From positions 124,158,957-124,222,956 of the forward strand of contig JBCNJP010000007.1 in the NCBI GenBank assembly GCA_039602395.1: a DNA stretch of 64,000 nucleotides. Reading direction: 5' to 3'. This document shows, piece by piece, positions 45,990-61,348 of this stretch. Both the position numbers and the translations under genes were made by a program. How positions within the stretch are numbered: the stretch's first letter is position 1; each line of letters begins with the position of its first letter. The stretch comes from Deinandra increscens subsp. villosa. Its lineage: Eukaryota; Streptophyta; Magnoliopsida; Asterales; Asteraceae. The notes under the pieces were generated by a model. That model was given only the letters and a program-made list of their open reading frames with translations. It searched no databases and was not told where the DNA came from.

Positions 45990-46660
45990 ACCTTAAAGGC
46001 AATAGAACTGATTTTAAATCATGTGATTGCCACCAATGACCAGTAACCCAATTTTAGTGGTGTTTGCATAATGTGGATTACACCAATCACATATGTCAAA
46101 GAAAGTACGAATTAAAGTGTGATACCAATAATTATTCTCTTCTACTAAAAAGTGTTAACACCCCGGGATATAAATGGGACGGGTTAGCCAAGATCAAACA
46201 TATGGAAAGTCATCCAAAGTGTATTCGGTATATAAATTACTAAATCATTTACCAAAATTAGTTTATCATTGGAATACTATAGTTTTTAAATCATAAATAA
46301 GATAGTTGTTCATAAAATGCATGAAAAAAAAGTGTTTGTGGGTCGGCTTAACATGACCAGACCCTTTCAACACGTAAAAAGTATACATTTTGATTCGTTA
46401 CCTAAGATGCTCATCTTAACACATCTAGTAAAACGACAAGTTCAAATAGAAGGTAATTATGCAAAATAATAAGACATGGATATACATTTGGATGTGAATA
46501 GGGAGTTAGAGTTCATATTTATCCTTACCAAGACCGGAAGATAGGATGTAACTCTTTACTGCCATTTTCATTTGTATTTTCTGATAGGGATCATATCCTA
46601 TGAGTTTAAAATCATCAGCTACAAAAGCATATATATCCTTCTTCTCGGAATTGATCCAAA
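45990..46660 (-). pseudogene. Duplicate of the DHFR-TS last exon and 3' flank
   Basis: This stretch matches 52825-53530 at high identity with small gaps. It contains a copy of the terminal coding exon of DHFR-TS. In the copy the stop TAG has become AAG (46554-46556), so the frame runs on. The splice acceptor is also destroyed (CTGCAAT-type sequence replaced), so it cannot be used as an exon. It is a broken segmental duplicate about 6.8 kb downstream of the true exon. Confidence 0.9.
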
Positions 46661-47597
46661 ACAACCAAATCAAGGGGTGTAGCAGGATTAGAACCGTAGA
46701 CAATCTCAAATTGACTATAACTCGTTGTTCTATGAGGTGCACGATTATAATCGAACTCGGCATTGGGGAACATGTCTTTGTAACATTTGCATTTTGCCTG
46801 GTTGTAAAACCCGACCCATTTTTTAAGTTTTCGTGTTTACCAATTTGCGAATTATTAAAATATCGGGAGACTTTTCGGGTATTTATATCTCAAATAATGC
46901 TTTAAGTGATTCATAATCGTTTTTCAATACCAAATACTTAATTAAAATCAACTGGATTCAAATTGGATCCCCGTCTCTAGAACGCGCTACATAAGTGGTT
47001 GCAATGGAAGGTTCTAGAACAATTTTTAAAGCCATGGAAGTTTCAAGAAGGTCCATGAAAATATCCTCGATATTTTCATAGAAAAATCTAATATATTATG
47101 GAAGAATAATCAAGATTTAACATGTACATGTAGAATAATCTAGATATAAAACAATCTAGAACTAGAAGAGTAGTATAAATAGGGGTTAGATGCATCATTA
47201 ACAAACCACCCAAAACACTCTTACAAGTCGTGTACACACACATGTAAAACACTCTTGTAATCTTTTCTTTATAGCAATACAAACTTTTTTCAAACACTGT
47301 CTGGAACTACCCTCAATTCCCTAACGAGCTTTCCAAAGGCGGGGCTGCAAATGTCTATAATGGATACACTTGAAAAAATTATCCAATTGAGTCATATTTT
47401 GAACATAAGATCTCAAGAATCTGAAGTCCCGCCCATCATCTGCCCATCATCTCCAAATAAACTTTCCAATTCCAAGCTAATTAACTCAAAAAAAAAAAAT
47501 TGAACGACGTTTGGAACTACCCCACAAATCTTTAATACCCGAGTAAGTCTTTGCCGGATGGGATTGTAACCGTACATACTGGATTTAACACCCCAGG
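46661..47597. other. Spacer with a possible Copia-type solo LTR
   Basis: No gene. Between about 47040 and 47300 there is a promoter-like order: AGTATAAATAGGGG near 47170, then a stretch rich in ACACTCTTGTAATC and ending near CAAACTTTTTTC. This resembles short Copia LTRs, but the ends are unproven. Confidence 0.35.
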
Positions 47598-48060
47598 TAG
47601 GGGTGTAAACGAGCCAAGTCGAACCCGAGCTCGGCTCGTTTAGATTTAACAGAGCTCGAGCTCGGCAAGATTAGAGTTTTATTTTCGAAGCTCGAGCTCG
47701 AATCGTGAAAAATAGTTTAAGCTCGAGCTCCGCTCGGACTTGGCTCGTTTATTATTAATTTTTATTTATTTATTTATTATTATAAGTAAATTTGTATAAA
47801 TTTAAAAATATATTATATATATAAAATAATACATAATATTTACTTATTTATCATAGATTTATATATAATAATTATTATTTTTTAGAAAAATATATAATAA
47901 ATTAAATAAAAATTATATAAAGAAAAAGCTCGTTAAGGCTAGCGAGCGGACACGAGCTCGCTATGTAAAGCTCGGACTCGTTAAGGCTCGGCTCGTTTCA
48001 AATTTTTTATCGATTCGATCTTGAGTAGCTCGTGAGCGGCTCGGCTCGTTTACACCCCTA
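47598..48060. mobile_element. Non-autonomous hAT-type element, 463 bp
   Basis: Terminal repeats TAGGGGTGTAAACGAGCC are present at both ends (inverted). The flanking 8-bp duplication is ACCCCAGG/ACTCCAGG with one mismatch (47590-47597 and 48061-48068). The interior has GAGCTCGAGCTCG-type palindromic runs around an AT-rich core. Non-coding. Confidence 0.8.
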
Positions 48061-48511
48061 ACTCCAGGATTGATTCACCCAGGAACACATCAAGAAGAAA
48101 ACCCGCCATTTGAAAAAAAAACCCATTGAGTTAGGTTTGAACATGAAACCTCAAATATCTTAAGCTCTAACATCATCCCCGTACCATTGTGCCAAATATC
48201 ATTTGGTTTAAGTAATTCAATTACCAAATAAAATATAATAGGCCGGGTTGGGACTTTTTACACTTTATCAGTTTACTCCCTTAAATGGTGTGAATTTTTA
48301 AAAAACAAATTTACATTATCCCTTAAAACTTTTAATTACAAAAAATTTCTCAAAATTGATTGATATTAGGTCCAACTTGGAGAACAAGATAGTGAGGAAC
48401 CAAAATTAAGGAAGGTATTTTGAAATTGCTCAATATATATGGTAACAAATCCCGGTTACCAAATAATCAAACCTCATCCACCTACGTACATGCACATTTA
48501 CCGACAGTATT

Positions 48512-48788
48512 CAGTATAAATACAGCTAGATGCATATATGATCATCCCAATTTAATTCATTCATTCAATCGATCGCACATTACGCAAAATTGTAAGTAAA
48601 CAATGGTTGACGGTAATATTCAAATTAAGAAAACCCTGCTTCTTCAAAGTATTGTTTCAATGTTACGCTGCCGTAAATCCAACCCCGAAGAAGATACTGG
48701 CGTTAACCAAAGAAGAAGAAGATCATAACCATTAACTCTGATGATCTCCATTGTTGTTGCCACATGAGATCGATGTACCAGCTGCAGG
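48512..48788 (+). pseudogene. Possible SINA-like first exon with TATA box and 41-codon frame
   Basis: A TATA motif (AGTATAAATAC, about 48512) precedes an ATG at 48603. The open frame 48603-48728 runs 41 codons and ends in a basic QRRRRS. In the next frame the sequence continues as INSDDLHCCCHMRSMYQLQ up to a donor (CTGCAG|GTAATT, about 48788). This recalls the basic region and RING start of plant SINA-like proteins (a Cys-rich DLLDCC-type opening). I infer a frameshifted first exon whose second exon is the sequence at 48890. The alternative is a short orphan gene. Confidence 0.35.
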
Positions 48789-48889
48789 TAATTAATTTAC
48801 TATTACAATATATATAGTATAATCATGATTGATTTTGTGTTTTGAATATATATATGATTTTGATTAATTATTATTTATATATTTACAGT

Positions 48890-49437
48890 CTGATTAAGCT
48901 ATGGGACTACTACTATAAACAAGAACATGACCACCAAAGTGGAGTCTAAAAATCAAATTAGTTTTCAGTTGAAATTAGAACCATGTTTTTGTCATCTTTT
49001 TGCCAGTGTGCTTCTTTGCTGATTTTTCTTCCAACAAGCTATACGATCATGTGAAGATGAGACACGGTAAACGCGTGGTTACCTCGTTCACCAACAGGGT
49101 CCCCTTCATTCTTGAGGTCGGAATAGCCGAGAAGCGTGTGATTCTTCAAGAAGAAAGTACTAATGGAGTCATCTTCATCCTTAACCACATCACCCTGAGA
49201 GTTTTCAATGTCGATTGCATTGGACCGTCAACGCTAAACGACGTCTTTGCTTACAAACTTACCGTCAATGCAACGGGATGCGTTTCTCGAGGTGGTTGGT
49301 ATCGAAGGTCTATACAAAATGGGAGAAACATACCCCCTAAGAGGAGACTTCAACTACAACCTCAATATCACTATGTTCAACCTATACATTTATATATTTC
49401 TTTTTCTCCTATTATCAACTTTTCTTTTTCACTTTAG
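48890..49437 (+). pseudogene. SINA-like E3 ubiquitin-ligase substrate-binding fragment, copy 1
   Basis: After an acceptor (TTTACAG, about 48888) the frame contains a remnant of the SIAH/SINA fold: SSNKLYDHVKMRHGK, then RVILQEES, DGVIFILNH, VFNVDCIGPSTLNDVF and YKLTV. In SINA proteins this part binds substrates and follows a RING domain. The RING and most zinc-finger cysteines are missing here. Relative to copy 2 there are indels at about 49000 and 49268, and the end runs out of frame. Confidence 0.65.
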
Positions 49438-49612
49438 TTGTTTCATCATATTCAATTTTCTTACACATGATTCTTTTTTAATATAATGTATATATTCTAA
49501 ATAGTAACATCATTCTTTTCCCCTTTAAGCACCGGGCTTATCAGTTTGGATTTCCCCTCCTAAAACCGGAGGCCGCTTTGACTTGTGTTGATCAAAACCG
49601 ATCCAGCCCAAA

Positions 49613-50169
49613 TTATATATATATACAATAATGAATGGGTGGTCCACACTCAAAATCTACTATTCATATGATGACCAATAGGAACATGACACGTGTCATG
49701 TTCCACCACTAATAACATGACGTGTGTCATGTTCATTTAATAATAGATTGGTTAAATGTAGGTCAATGCTTTTGCGACACGTGGTCATGTGTTAGGTCAC
49801 GTATGACGGTACGTGGCTACGTGTTATGCCAATGTTTTTACGACACGTGGTTAACTTTTAATTCACTTTTAGAGTTTTCGACTTTGACCATGGCGTTTCG
49901 GAAAATGGGTGGCCCGCCGCGAAGCGTCGTTAAAAGGTGACCCGCCGCAACGCGCGGTGGTCAACTTTCAGACCACTTTTAGAGTTTTTGACTTTGCTCA
50001 CAGCGTTTTAAAAATGGGTGTTAGGCCGCGTGTCATGTACATGTGGTATTTTTTTCAGACTTAAGCGCAAGTGGTCAACTTTTAAATCACTTTTAGAGTT
50101 TTCGACTTTGACCACGGTATTTTGGAAAATTGGTGGCCCGCCGCGAAGCGCGGGCGGGTCACCATCTTG
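49613..50169 (+). mobile_element. Non-autonomous Helitron, 557 bp
   Basis: Copy 2 of the surrounding duplication shows the empty site: CCCAAA|TTGTGATAATTACTG (51454 on). In copy 1 the same flanks are split by 557 bp inserted between A and T, without target duplication, as Helitrons do. The 3' end carries a strong hairpin, CCCGCCGCG-aa-GCGCGGGCGGG, 11 nt before the terminus CTTG (a decayed CTRR). The 5' end starts TTATATATATA (a decayed TC). The hairpin-bearing unit with TTTTAGAGTTTTCGACTTTG is repeated about three times inside. No Rep/helicase is present. Confidence 0.75.
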
Positions 50170-50193
50170 TTGTGTTAATTACTGAAATAGTCA

Positions 50194-50693
50194 NNNNNNN
50201 NNNNNNNNNNNNNNNNNNNNNNNNNNNNNNNNNNNNNNNNNNNNNNNNNNNNNNNNNNNNNNNNNNNNNNNNNNNNNNNNNNNNNNNNNNNNNNNNNNNN
50301 NNNNNNNNNNNNNNNNNNNNNNNNNNNNNNNNNNNNNNNNNNNNNNNNNNNNNNNNNNNNNNNNNNNNNNNNNNNNNNNNNNNNNNNNNNNNNNNNNNNN
50401 NNNNNNNNNNNNNNNNNNNNNNNNNNNNNNNNNNNNNNNNNNNNNNNNNNNNNNNNNNNNNNNNNNNNNNNNNNNNNNNNNNNNNNNNNNNNNNNNNNNN
50501 NNNNNNNNNNNNNNNNNNNNNNNNNNNNNNNNNNNNNNNNNNNNNNNNNNNNNNNNNNNNNNNNNNNNNNNNNNNNNNNNNNNNNNNNNNNNNNNNNNNN
50601 NNNNNNNNNNNNNNNNNNNNNNNNNNNNNNNNNNNNNNNNNNNNNNNNNNNNNNNNNNNNNNNNNNNNNNNNNNNNNNNNNNNNNNNNNNNNN
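50194..50693. other. Assembly gap (500 N)
   Basis: Exactly 500 N. The gap separates the end of SINA-like copy 1 from the intron of copy 2, so the first exon of copy 2 and possibly more repeat units are missing. Any frame reported across it is artificial. Confidence 1.
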
Positions 50694-50726
50694 TGATTTT
50701 GATTAATTATTATTTATATATTTACA

Positions 50727-51179
50727 GTCTGATAAAGCTATGGGACTACTACTATAAACAAGAACATGACCACCAAAGTGGAGTCTAAAAATCAAATTAG
50801 TTTTCAGTTGAAATTAGAACCATGTTTTTGTCATCTTTCTCCGGTGTGCTTCTTTGCTGATTTTTCTTCCAACAAGCTATACGATCATGTGAAGATGAGA
50901 CACGGTAAACGCGTGGTTACCTCGAACACCAACGGGGTCCCCTTCATTCTTGAGGTCGGAATAGCCGAGAAGCGTGTGATTCTTCAAGAAGAAAGTACTG
51001 ATGGAGTCATCTTCATCCTTAACCACATCACCCTGAGAGTTTTCAATGTCGATTGCATTGGACCGTCAACGCTAAACGACGTCTTTGCTTACAAACTTAC
51101 CGTCAGATGCAACGGGATGCGTTTCTCGAGGTGGTTGGTATCGGAGGTCTATACAAAGTGGGAGAAACATACCCCCTAA
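50727..51179 (+). pseudogene. SINA-like E3 ubiquitin-ligase substrate-binding fragment, copy 2
   Basis: Nearly identical to 48890-49437, but with one continuous frame of 137 codons from ATG 50766. The blocks are KLYDHVKMRHGKR, VPFILEVGIAEKRVILQEES, DGVIFILNHITLRVFNVDC and IGPSTLNDVFAYKLTV, followed by a C-terminus ending FSRWLVSEVYTKWEKHTP. Compared with full SINA-like proteins (about 250-350 residues) the RING and zinc-binding residues are absent. It may be an expressed truncated protein or a relic; the upstream part is lost in the assembly gap. Confidence 0.6.
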
Positions 51180-51479
51180 GAGGAGATTAGGAGACTTCAC
51201 TACAACCTCAATATCACTATGTTCAACCTATACATTTATATATTTCTTTTTGCTCCTATTATCAACTTTTCTTTTTCACTTTAGTTGTTTCATCATATTC
51301 AATTTTCTTACACATGATTCTTTTTTAATATAATGTATATATTCTAAATAGTAACATCATTCTTTTCCCCTTTAAGCACCGGGCTTATCAGTTTGGATTT
51401 CCCCTCCTAAAACCGGAGGCCGCTTTGACTTGTGTTGACCAAAACCGGTCCAGCCCAAATTGTGATAATTACTGAAATA

Positions 51480-52824
51480 GTCATATATGACCCTATTAAA
51501 TTGTTAAAAACTTAAAATAGCCATTGACTAAAAACTTATATTTTGCCGGAGTTGTCGCCATCACGTTTCAATTGTTCACCGATGATTCATCCAAATATCC
51601 AATGGTCCACCTCATTTTTTGACATTCAGATCGTTGATATCTTTAAAAAGCATTGATGATTCATCTAATGGTTCACCACATTTCAATATTTTTACTTGTC
51701 TAATGACTCAGGTTTTCACGGCCACAACGGCAAACGGATTTGTCACCATCGTTGTCGTCTTCTTGTTCTTCCATACACGAGTTGGCGAACTTCTTTCCGG
51801 CCTTCAAATCCGGTTAAATTAGGCCTAGAATTTGAGAAATTAGGATTCGATTTAGGAGTTCGCCGGGATTTCAACCGCGTAGAGAACCGCAACGCCATAG
51901 ATTCTAAAAAACCAAATATACCCTTTATTTAACAGACTGACTTCAACGCCGTTAGAGAGAAAAAACATTTTCCAAAACAATGATATAACTTAAAAGATGT
52001 CTGCGGTAATTAGATTACTTAAAAGACCTAATCCATAATCTATAAAAAAACATAAATGACCTTCACTGTAATTTACTCTAATTTATTAAAAAAGTTGGTG
52101 AAAGAAGTACCAGCTCGAGATCACGCAACAATAAGTCAGTATACTCGATATCTTCATGGGAATCCACAAAACCAAAGAGTTAATGATGTTTGATACAGAA
52201 AATGAAACATGATTTTATAATAGGCGATGAAACTAAGATTATTAAAACTCATCCAATACTTCATCCATTGTCATCCCTAGGATTGATGTGCAAGAAATTC
52301 ATGCATGTTTGTTACAAAGCGGTGACATCTTTATGATGAGATGGATGGAAATATCAAAAGACCAAAGGTATAGAATAAGGATGTGTTAGCTAGGTTTGTT
52401 TCTTTGATGGTGGATTGGAATAGAAAAGTATTATGTAGAGTTCAAATATTTTCGGTTTATAAGTTGGGTAAAGGTATTTCTTTAAAGAGTTCTAAAGAGG
52501 TGGGATAAAGGAATGGATTAGAAAACCCGACCCTTCTCTCATAAATATTGAGTGCATACTAACTCGAAGCACGCAAAATTGTTCTGATCTCCGGTTCTTG
52601 TTTGTCATCTTATTCATTTTCAATCTGGTTACATTGGCATGATCTTTGACACATAATTATCCTATATGGGCATTTCATAAGCCGGCCCAAGACAGATTCA
52701 AAACGACAAAGGCTATGTTTGATTTTCCAGAGCTGACCGAGTAAGGGAGGAAATAAGCGTGGGTAAGAACCTCTGGCCGAGTAAGGATGCTGGTAAATGG
52801 CAAATCAGACATTAATGGTGTATT
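51480..52824. other. Spacer downstream of SINA-like copy 2
   Basis: No gene recognised. The segment 51470-52080 has weakly inverted ends (ATTACTGAAATAGTCAT versus ATTACAGTGAAGGTCAT, reverse complement) around a GC-richer core with short frames, so it may be a decayed long-TIR element. From about 52825 the sequence matches 45990 onward. Confidence 0.35.
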
Positions 52825-53417
52825 TTCAAACCTGAAAGGCAATAGAACTGATTTTGCACATTTGTATTTTGAAATGTGAATCTTTAAATCATGTAATTGC
52901 CACTAATGATAGTAACCCAGTTTCAGTGGTGTTTGCATAATGTGGAGTCAAAGAAAGTACGAATTAAAGTGTGATTAGAATAATTATTCCGCGCTACTAA
53001 AAAGGGTTAATAATCCAGGGTATAGTGGAAATGGGGACGAGTTAGGCAGGGTCAAACATGCGGAAAATCATCCAAAGTGTATTCAGTATAAAAACTACTA
53101 AATCATTTACCAAAATTAGTTGATCATAGGAATACTATAGTTCTTTAATAATATTTAACACATTAGTTATTCATAAAATGCATGAAAAAGAAAAGTGTTT
53201 GTGGGTCGGCTTAACATGACCTGACCCTTTCAACACGTAAAAAGTATACATTTTGACCCGTTAACTAGCATGCCCATCTTACCACGTCGAGTAAAACGAC
53301 AAGTTCAAATAGGAAGGAAACTATGCAAAACAATAAAACATGGATATACAATTCGATGTGAATAGGGAGTTACACTTCATATTTATCCTTACCAAGACCG
53401 GAAGATAGGATGTAACT

Positions 53418-56854
<3,437 letters not shown>

Positions 56855-57603
56855 GAAGAGATTACAAGCCTGGAATGGACTTAACAACAATCAGTGACAA
56901 GGTCTAGCGTGAATTGGCGAAAATACAAGCGGTTATTAGTTATATAAAATATAATCAAAGATAATTAACTTTACAGAAAAGCAAAGGACTATCTCTATTT
57001 TGCAAATACAGCCCTCCTTTCACAGTTTGAGATACATTTTCTAGAAAGAGTACTTATTTAGTGTAAAATGCTTCATCGTTCTCATGGTCATAGCTCATGT
57101 CGACTGATCAGCATATATTTCCTTAATCTATCAAAAAGTGAACTCTAATTATGAAACAAATAGTGTGTGAAACATATATTAGCAAACAGTAACCTGAAGT
57201 TTCCATAGACTTGTATATGAAGTTATGAATCCATCCATCCAATAAAATGTGCTATGTTGGAAACGGTAGATAATTCCGATTATCAATTTAATATCCAAAA
57301 TGTCTATCAATGAACAATTTTTTTTTTTTTGCAAACTACATTGGAACGTTCCTGGATAGCCCCATATGATATGCGACTCAACTTGGAATTTGGAAAGAGT
57401 AGATATCATCCAAAATCAGATGCAATTAGTCATGAAATCTGTTTTACGGATATCATAGTTGTCACATACCCTCAGCCAAACCTATTATACTTCTCAACAT
57501 ATTTTGGTTTGAACTTTGTTAAATTTATTATGCAGTATGTATTATGTGTAGGAAAATACACCACGTTAAATATTATAGAATGAATTACATATTAAGATTA
57601 CCC
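56855..57603 (-). other. 5' leader end and start of the DHFR-TS leader intron
   Basis: The exon part 56855-56869 follows an acceptor (CCATTCCAG). The rest is intronic or upstream sequence with no recognisable gene; the short frames have no domain. Confidence 0.5.
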
Positions 57604-58227
57604 CTATGCAGTTAATACGGTAAAAATTCAGAATACGGTCGAGGACCGAGATACGGGATATCGATTATCTCGGTGAAATATCGGTGGGATATCGGTCATC
57701 TTAATACATACATAAAAATTTTATATATATATATTATATACGTAAAACACCAAAATACTAATAATATTAATAGTAATGTGAATGTAAATATCCAAAAGGG
57801 TTGATATTAATAGTTATACGAAGTATGAAATAACATTCAAAACGATAATTAAAACACAATCTAAGGGTAAGCCATGAAATCCTCGTTTTTAACGAGAGTT
57901 TACGAATCATAATTTTACATTTTTAGCTTGTTAGGGCTTGTAATTAATACCGATTCTAATTGGATGTTTAACGTGTTTGGGATCTAAACTCTTTAAAGCA
58001 AAAAATGGGCCCAATTAGATGAAAAATAGACTCAAAAAGTTCAAACCGTATTTTTCCGCTATATCACCGTATTTTTGGTATAAAAAACGGCGATATATCG
58101 GTCGATACGACCGAATTTATCGGTACCGTATTTTTCCACCGTATTTTTGAACCGTATTTTTTGATAGGTCCGATAACCGATATCCCACCGATATCCCGGT
58201 GGGATATCGGCCGTATTAACTGCATAG
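57604..58227. mobile_element. Non-autonomous hAT-type element, 624 bp
   Basis: Ends CTATGCAGTTAATACGG (left) and its exact inverse at the right. Flanked by a perfect 8-bp duplication GATTACCC (57596-57603 and 58228-58235). The subterminal regions are packed with GGGATATCGG-type repeats in both orientations, typical of transposase-binding arrays. The interior is AT-rich and non-coding. Confidence 0.9.
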
Positions 58228-58235
58228 GATTACCC

Positions 58236-59050
58236 TCTACGTGTTTTCATGAGTTGCAAGCACTCAATTGTATCCTCGTTAGTAACATTGGTGTGTCAAG
58301 TTTTTCTATGGCATAGATTTCACAAGTGATCAAAAAGCACAAAGGGTAGTCAGATAAGATAAGCATGGAGTAACTGATTTTAGTTTTCTTGTATTTTTGT
58401 GGGGTTCTGTTGCTTTGTACCCGGACAGCAAACTGTTTTCTTGCTAATATACTCACTGGAATCCAGCCAATCATAAGTGTTGGTTGATTTCATCTTTTGC
58501 GGTTGTTAGTTACTTAACTAATTATTAAAAGTTTGCTAACATCAAAAATCAAAATCAACTTAGGCACACATATATAGATTATAATAAGCCACTCATGCAC
58601 AAAACCAAAATACATATAGAGTCGGTCCGGTTAAACCTATTAGACCGGATTTCTATGTAATTAAAATTGTATATCCACACCAAAGTAAAATTCATGTATT
58701 TCCATGTTCTGTTCTAAATTAGACATATTTTTTAAATAATTTATATCATTCTGATTCTAAAGACATCAATTAGCCACAAGACCAAGATCAAAATGGCTAT
58801 GGTTAACCGTCTTCCAGGCTCCACAGATGCAATCAAGAATTGTAATTATGTAATGGAGATGAAAAAGAAAAAGGAAAATGGAAAATAACATACAACTTGG
58901 GTTTCTATATTCGGCTCTGCGAACTATGGAGCTTTGAGAAGAGGATAAGCAGGTGGAAACAATGAACAAAGGAGTGAAGTCTGAAGACTTGCCGGACTAT
59001 GGCGTCTGGCAAGTACTCTGGTGCATTTAGATATAAAACTTATGAGATAA
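58236..59050 (-). repeat. Proximal copy of the DHFR-TS leader region
   Basis: Matches 61925-62340 in pieces: the CTCAATTGTATC block with GTTAGTAACATTGG, the ACATCAAAAATCAAAATC block, and the leader exon itself (GTTGTATGTTATTTT after the donor). On the minus strand the exon-like part (about 59040-58897) ends CCCAA|GTTGTATG, so the GT donor is retained though the last exon base changed from G to A. It could serve as an alternative leader or be a relic. Confidence 0.55.
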
Positions 59051-59602
59051 GTTATAAAAATAATCTAGTTTCATTCATCTTTATTCTTTGGAGCCTAACC
59101 CACCCTATGAGTATCTATCGGGAGACTAGCCATCTTGAATTGGCTTATAACATGTAGTGTAAACAATTGACGGTTGAACTTATAAAATATACTTCCTTTA
59201 GTAAAATTTTGACCATGTTGAGGTTCGGAACACAAACTATTTTTTGTTTGATTGAATAGATTCGATGAAAATATGGTGGGATGTAATTGTGACAATCAAA
59301 CAAGCCAATGATATCGATTCTCATGTTGATTTACATATCTAGCAATAAAAATAAAAAAGGAATGTGGCTGGGAACCTAGAATGGAACAAATTAGCTAGCA
59401 AGGTTCTCTGACAATTATATGTTTTACACTTAATCTTCTGAATTAAAAACATTAAATGTAATCAAGGAGCCCGATAAAATATTAAAGTGGAACACGAAAG
59501 GAATATCAATTCATTACTAAGATAATAGTCATATACAGAATGCAATATGTCAGGATAGTAGGTGCAAAACAATGATATATGTAGTCAATGTGTATGTAGA
59601 GT

Positions 59603-60145
59603 TTATGAGCAGCGCTGAATGGTTAAGATTGTGTGAAATGTCTCCTTGAAATTAGGGATCATTAGGTGTTTATCTTGTGGGTTGTCAAATTGCAACCTTG
59701 TATAAGAAGGCATCAAACCATTTGTGATGAAAGACCTAGATTTTCCATGCATAGCAATTTTGAACTCGAACATGTTCGCAAAAATAGGAGGAACATGACA
59801 CTCAATGTATAATGAGTGTACATCCCCATGGATGTTGGGATACAGTGCAAAGAGCACACCATCTTCTTCTTCCTTAAAGAAAAGACAATTCGTCTGTTAT
59901 GTGATGTCGACTTCAAACTTCTTGTTGAATGTGAAGATCATTGGTTTATGAATCCTAAAGTGATGGTAGATATTTTGCCGCATGTCATCATAGGTACAGC
60001 CGTGCAGTTTTTATGAGGGCAAGCAAATAATGGACATGTAGCATGATGACTATCTCTCTCATTAAAATAAAGTATTTGTGAACAACCGAAACAGTTGTTT
60101 GCACATGGAGCTTTGGATAACTTGATCATGTCTTCAAAGAGTACA
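59603..60145 (-). pseudogene. SINA-like pseudogene in the left arm
   Basis: Frames 59938-60129 and 59603-59857 on the minus strand contain the zinc-finger Cys/His residues and the beta-sandwich strands of the SIAH substrate-binding domain (MLFALYPNIHGDVHSLYIEC). They are separated by frameshifts between about 59855 and 59940. No RING domain lies upstream. In plants, intact SINA-like proteins ubiquitinate targets for proteasomal decay; this copy looks non-functional as protein. Confidence 0.7.
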
Positions 60146-60214
60146 TTTTTTTTTGGAGATCAAACCAATGGTGAAGTGATTTCACAATTAGGTTTAATCC
60201 CCACAAAAAATATA

Positions 60215-60742
60215 TTCTTTGAAGACATGATCAAGGCATCCAAAGCTCCATGTGCAAATAGCTGTTTTGGTTGCCCACAAATAATTTCTTTTAATGAGAG
60301 ACATGAACCATGCTACATGTTTATTCTCTGTTTGCCCTCATGAAAATGACACCTATAATGACATGTGATCAAATATCTACCATCACTTCGGGTTTCATAT
60401 ACCAATGTTCTTCACATTCAACGAGAAGTTTGAAATTGACATCAAATGACAGAAGAAATGTCTTTTCTTTCAAGAAGAAGAAGATGGTGCTCTCTTTGCA
60501 TTGTATCCCAGCATCAAAGGGGGTGTACACTCATTATACATGGAGTGTCTTGTGCCTCCTATTTTTGCAAACATGTTCGAGTTCAAAATTGATATGCATG
60601 AAAATCTAGGTCTTTCAATATAAATGGTTACATGCCTTCTTATAAAAGCTTGCAATCTGATAACCCACAAGATAAACACCTCATGATCCCTAATTGCAAG
60701 GAGACATTTCACACAATCTTAACCATTGAGCGTTGCACATAA
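60215..60742 (+). pseudogene. SINA-like pseudogene in the right arm
   Basis: Plus-strand frames (from about 60228, then shifted after 60345 and again near 60470) repeat the same zinc-finger and substrate-binding segments as the left arm, with independent indels and substitutions. It ends at TTAACCATTGAGCGTTGCACATAA (about 60720-60742), mirroring the left-arm C-terminus. Confidence 0.7.
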
Positions 60743-60873
60743 ACTCTACATACACATTGACTACATATATCATTGTTCTGCACCTACTATCCTTACATAT
60801 TGCATTCTGTATATGACTATTCTCTTAGTAGTTAATTGATATTCTTTTGGTGTTTCACTTTTATATTTTATCG

Positions 60874-61348
60874 CAAGGTTTTAAAAACCGGTTCGAACCG
60901 GCCGGTTCGACCGGTTCAACCGTCACCTGGCCACCTAGCCGGTTTTTTAACATCCGGTTTTATGGGTTTAACCGGACCGGGTTAGACCGGCCGGTTTTCC
61001 GGTTTTGTCCGGTTTTTTTCCGGTTCAACTGGTCCGGTTCAACCGGTTTTCTGATTTTTTTTATTTTTTTTTATTTTTTTTTATTTTTTTAACTTTTTTT
61101 TTTTAATTATTTTTTAAAGTTTAAAACTTGTATTTTCTTATGAAATACATATTTGATATTATTTTTGAGTGGAATATAATTGTATTTTAACTACTTTTGT
61201 TGGGGTGTACAAGTTTATTAGTATTTTTATAAAAAAATATATATAAATCCCCTAACCGGTTCAACCACCTGGTCTAACCGGTCCGACCGGTCGAACCGGT
61301 CCCGGAAGGTTTTCCGGTTCAACTAAAAAACCGGTTTTTAAAACATTG
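60874..61348. mobile_element. Non-autonomous hAT-type element nested in the right arm, 475 bp
   Basis: Ends CAAGGTTTTAAAAACCGG and, inverted, CAATGTTTTAAAAACCGG. A perfect 8-bp duplication TTTTATCG lies at 60866-60873 and 61349-61356. The interior is dominated by CCGGTTCGAACCGG-type palindromic repeats. It post-dates the inverted duplication because only one arm carries it. Confidence 0.9.

Noticed and set aside
46506..46763. A second functional DHFR-TS gene
   Set aside because: Only the terminal exon is present, with lost acceptor and lost stop.
50130..50696. 188-codon frame
   Set aside because: Runs through 500 N; artificial.
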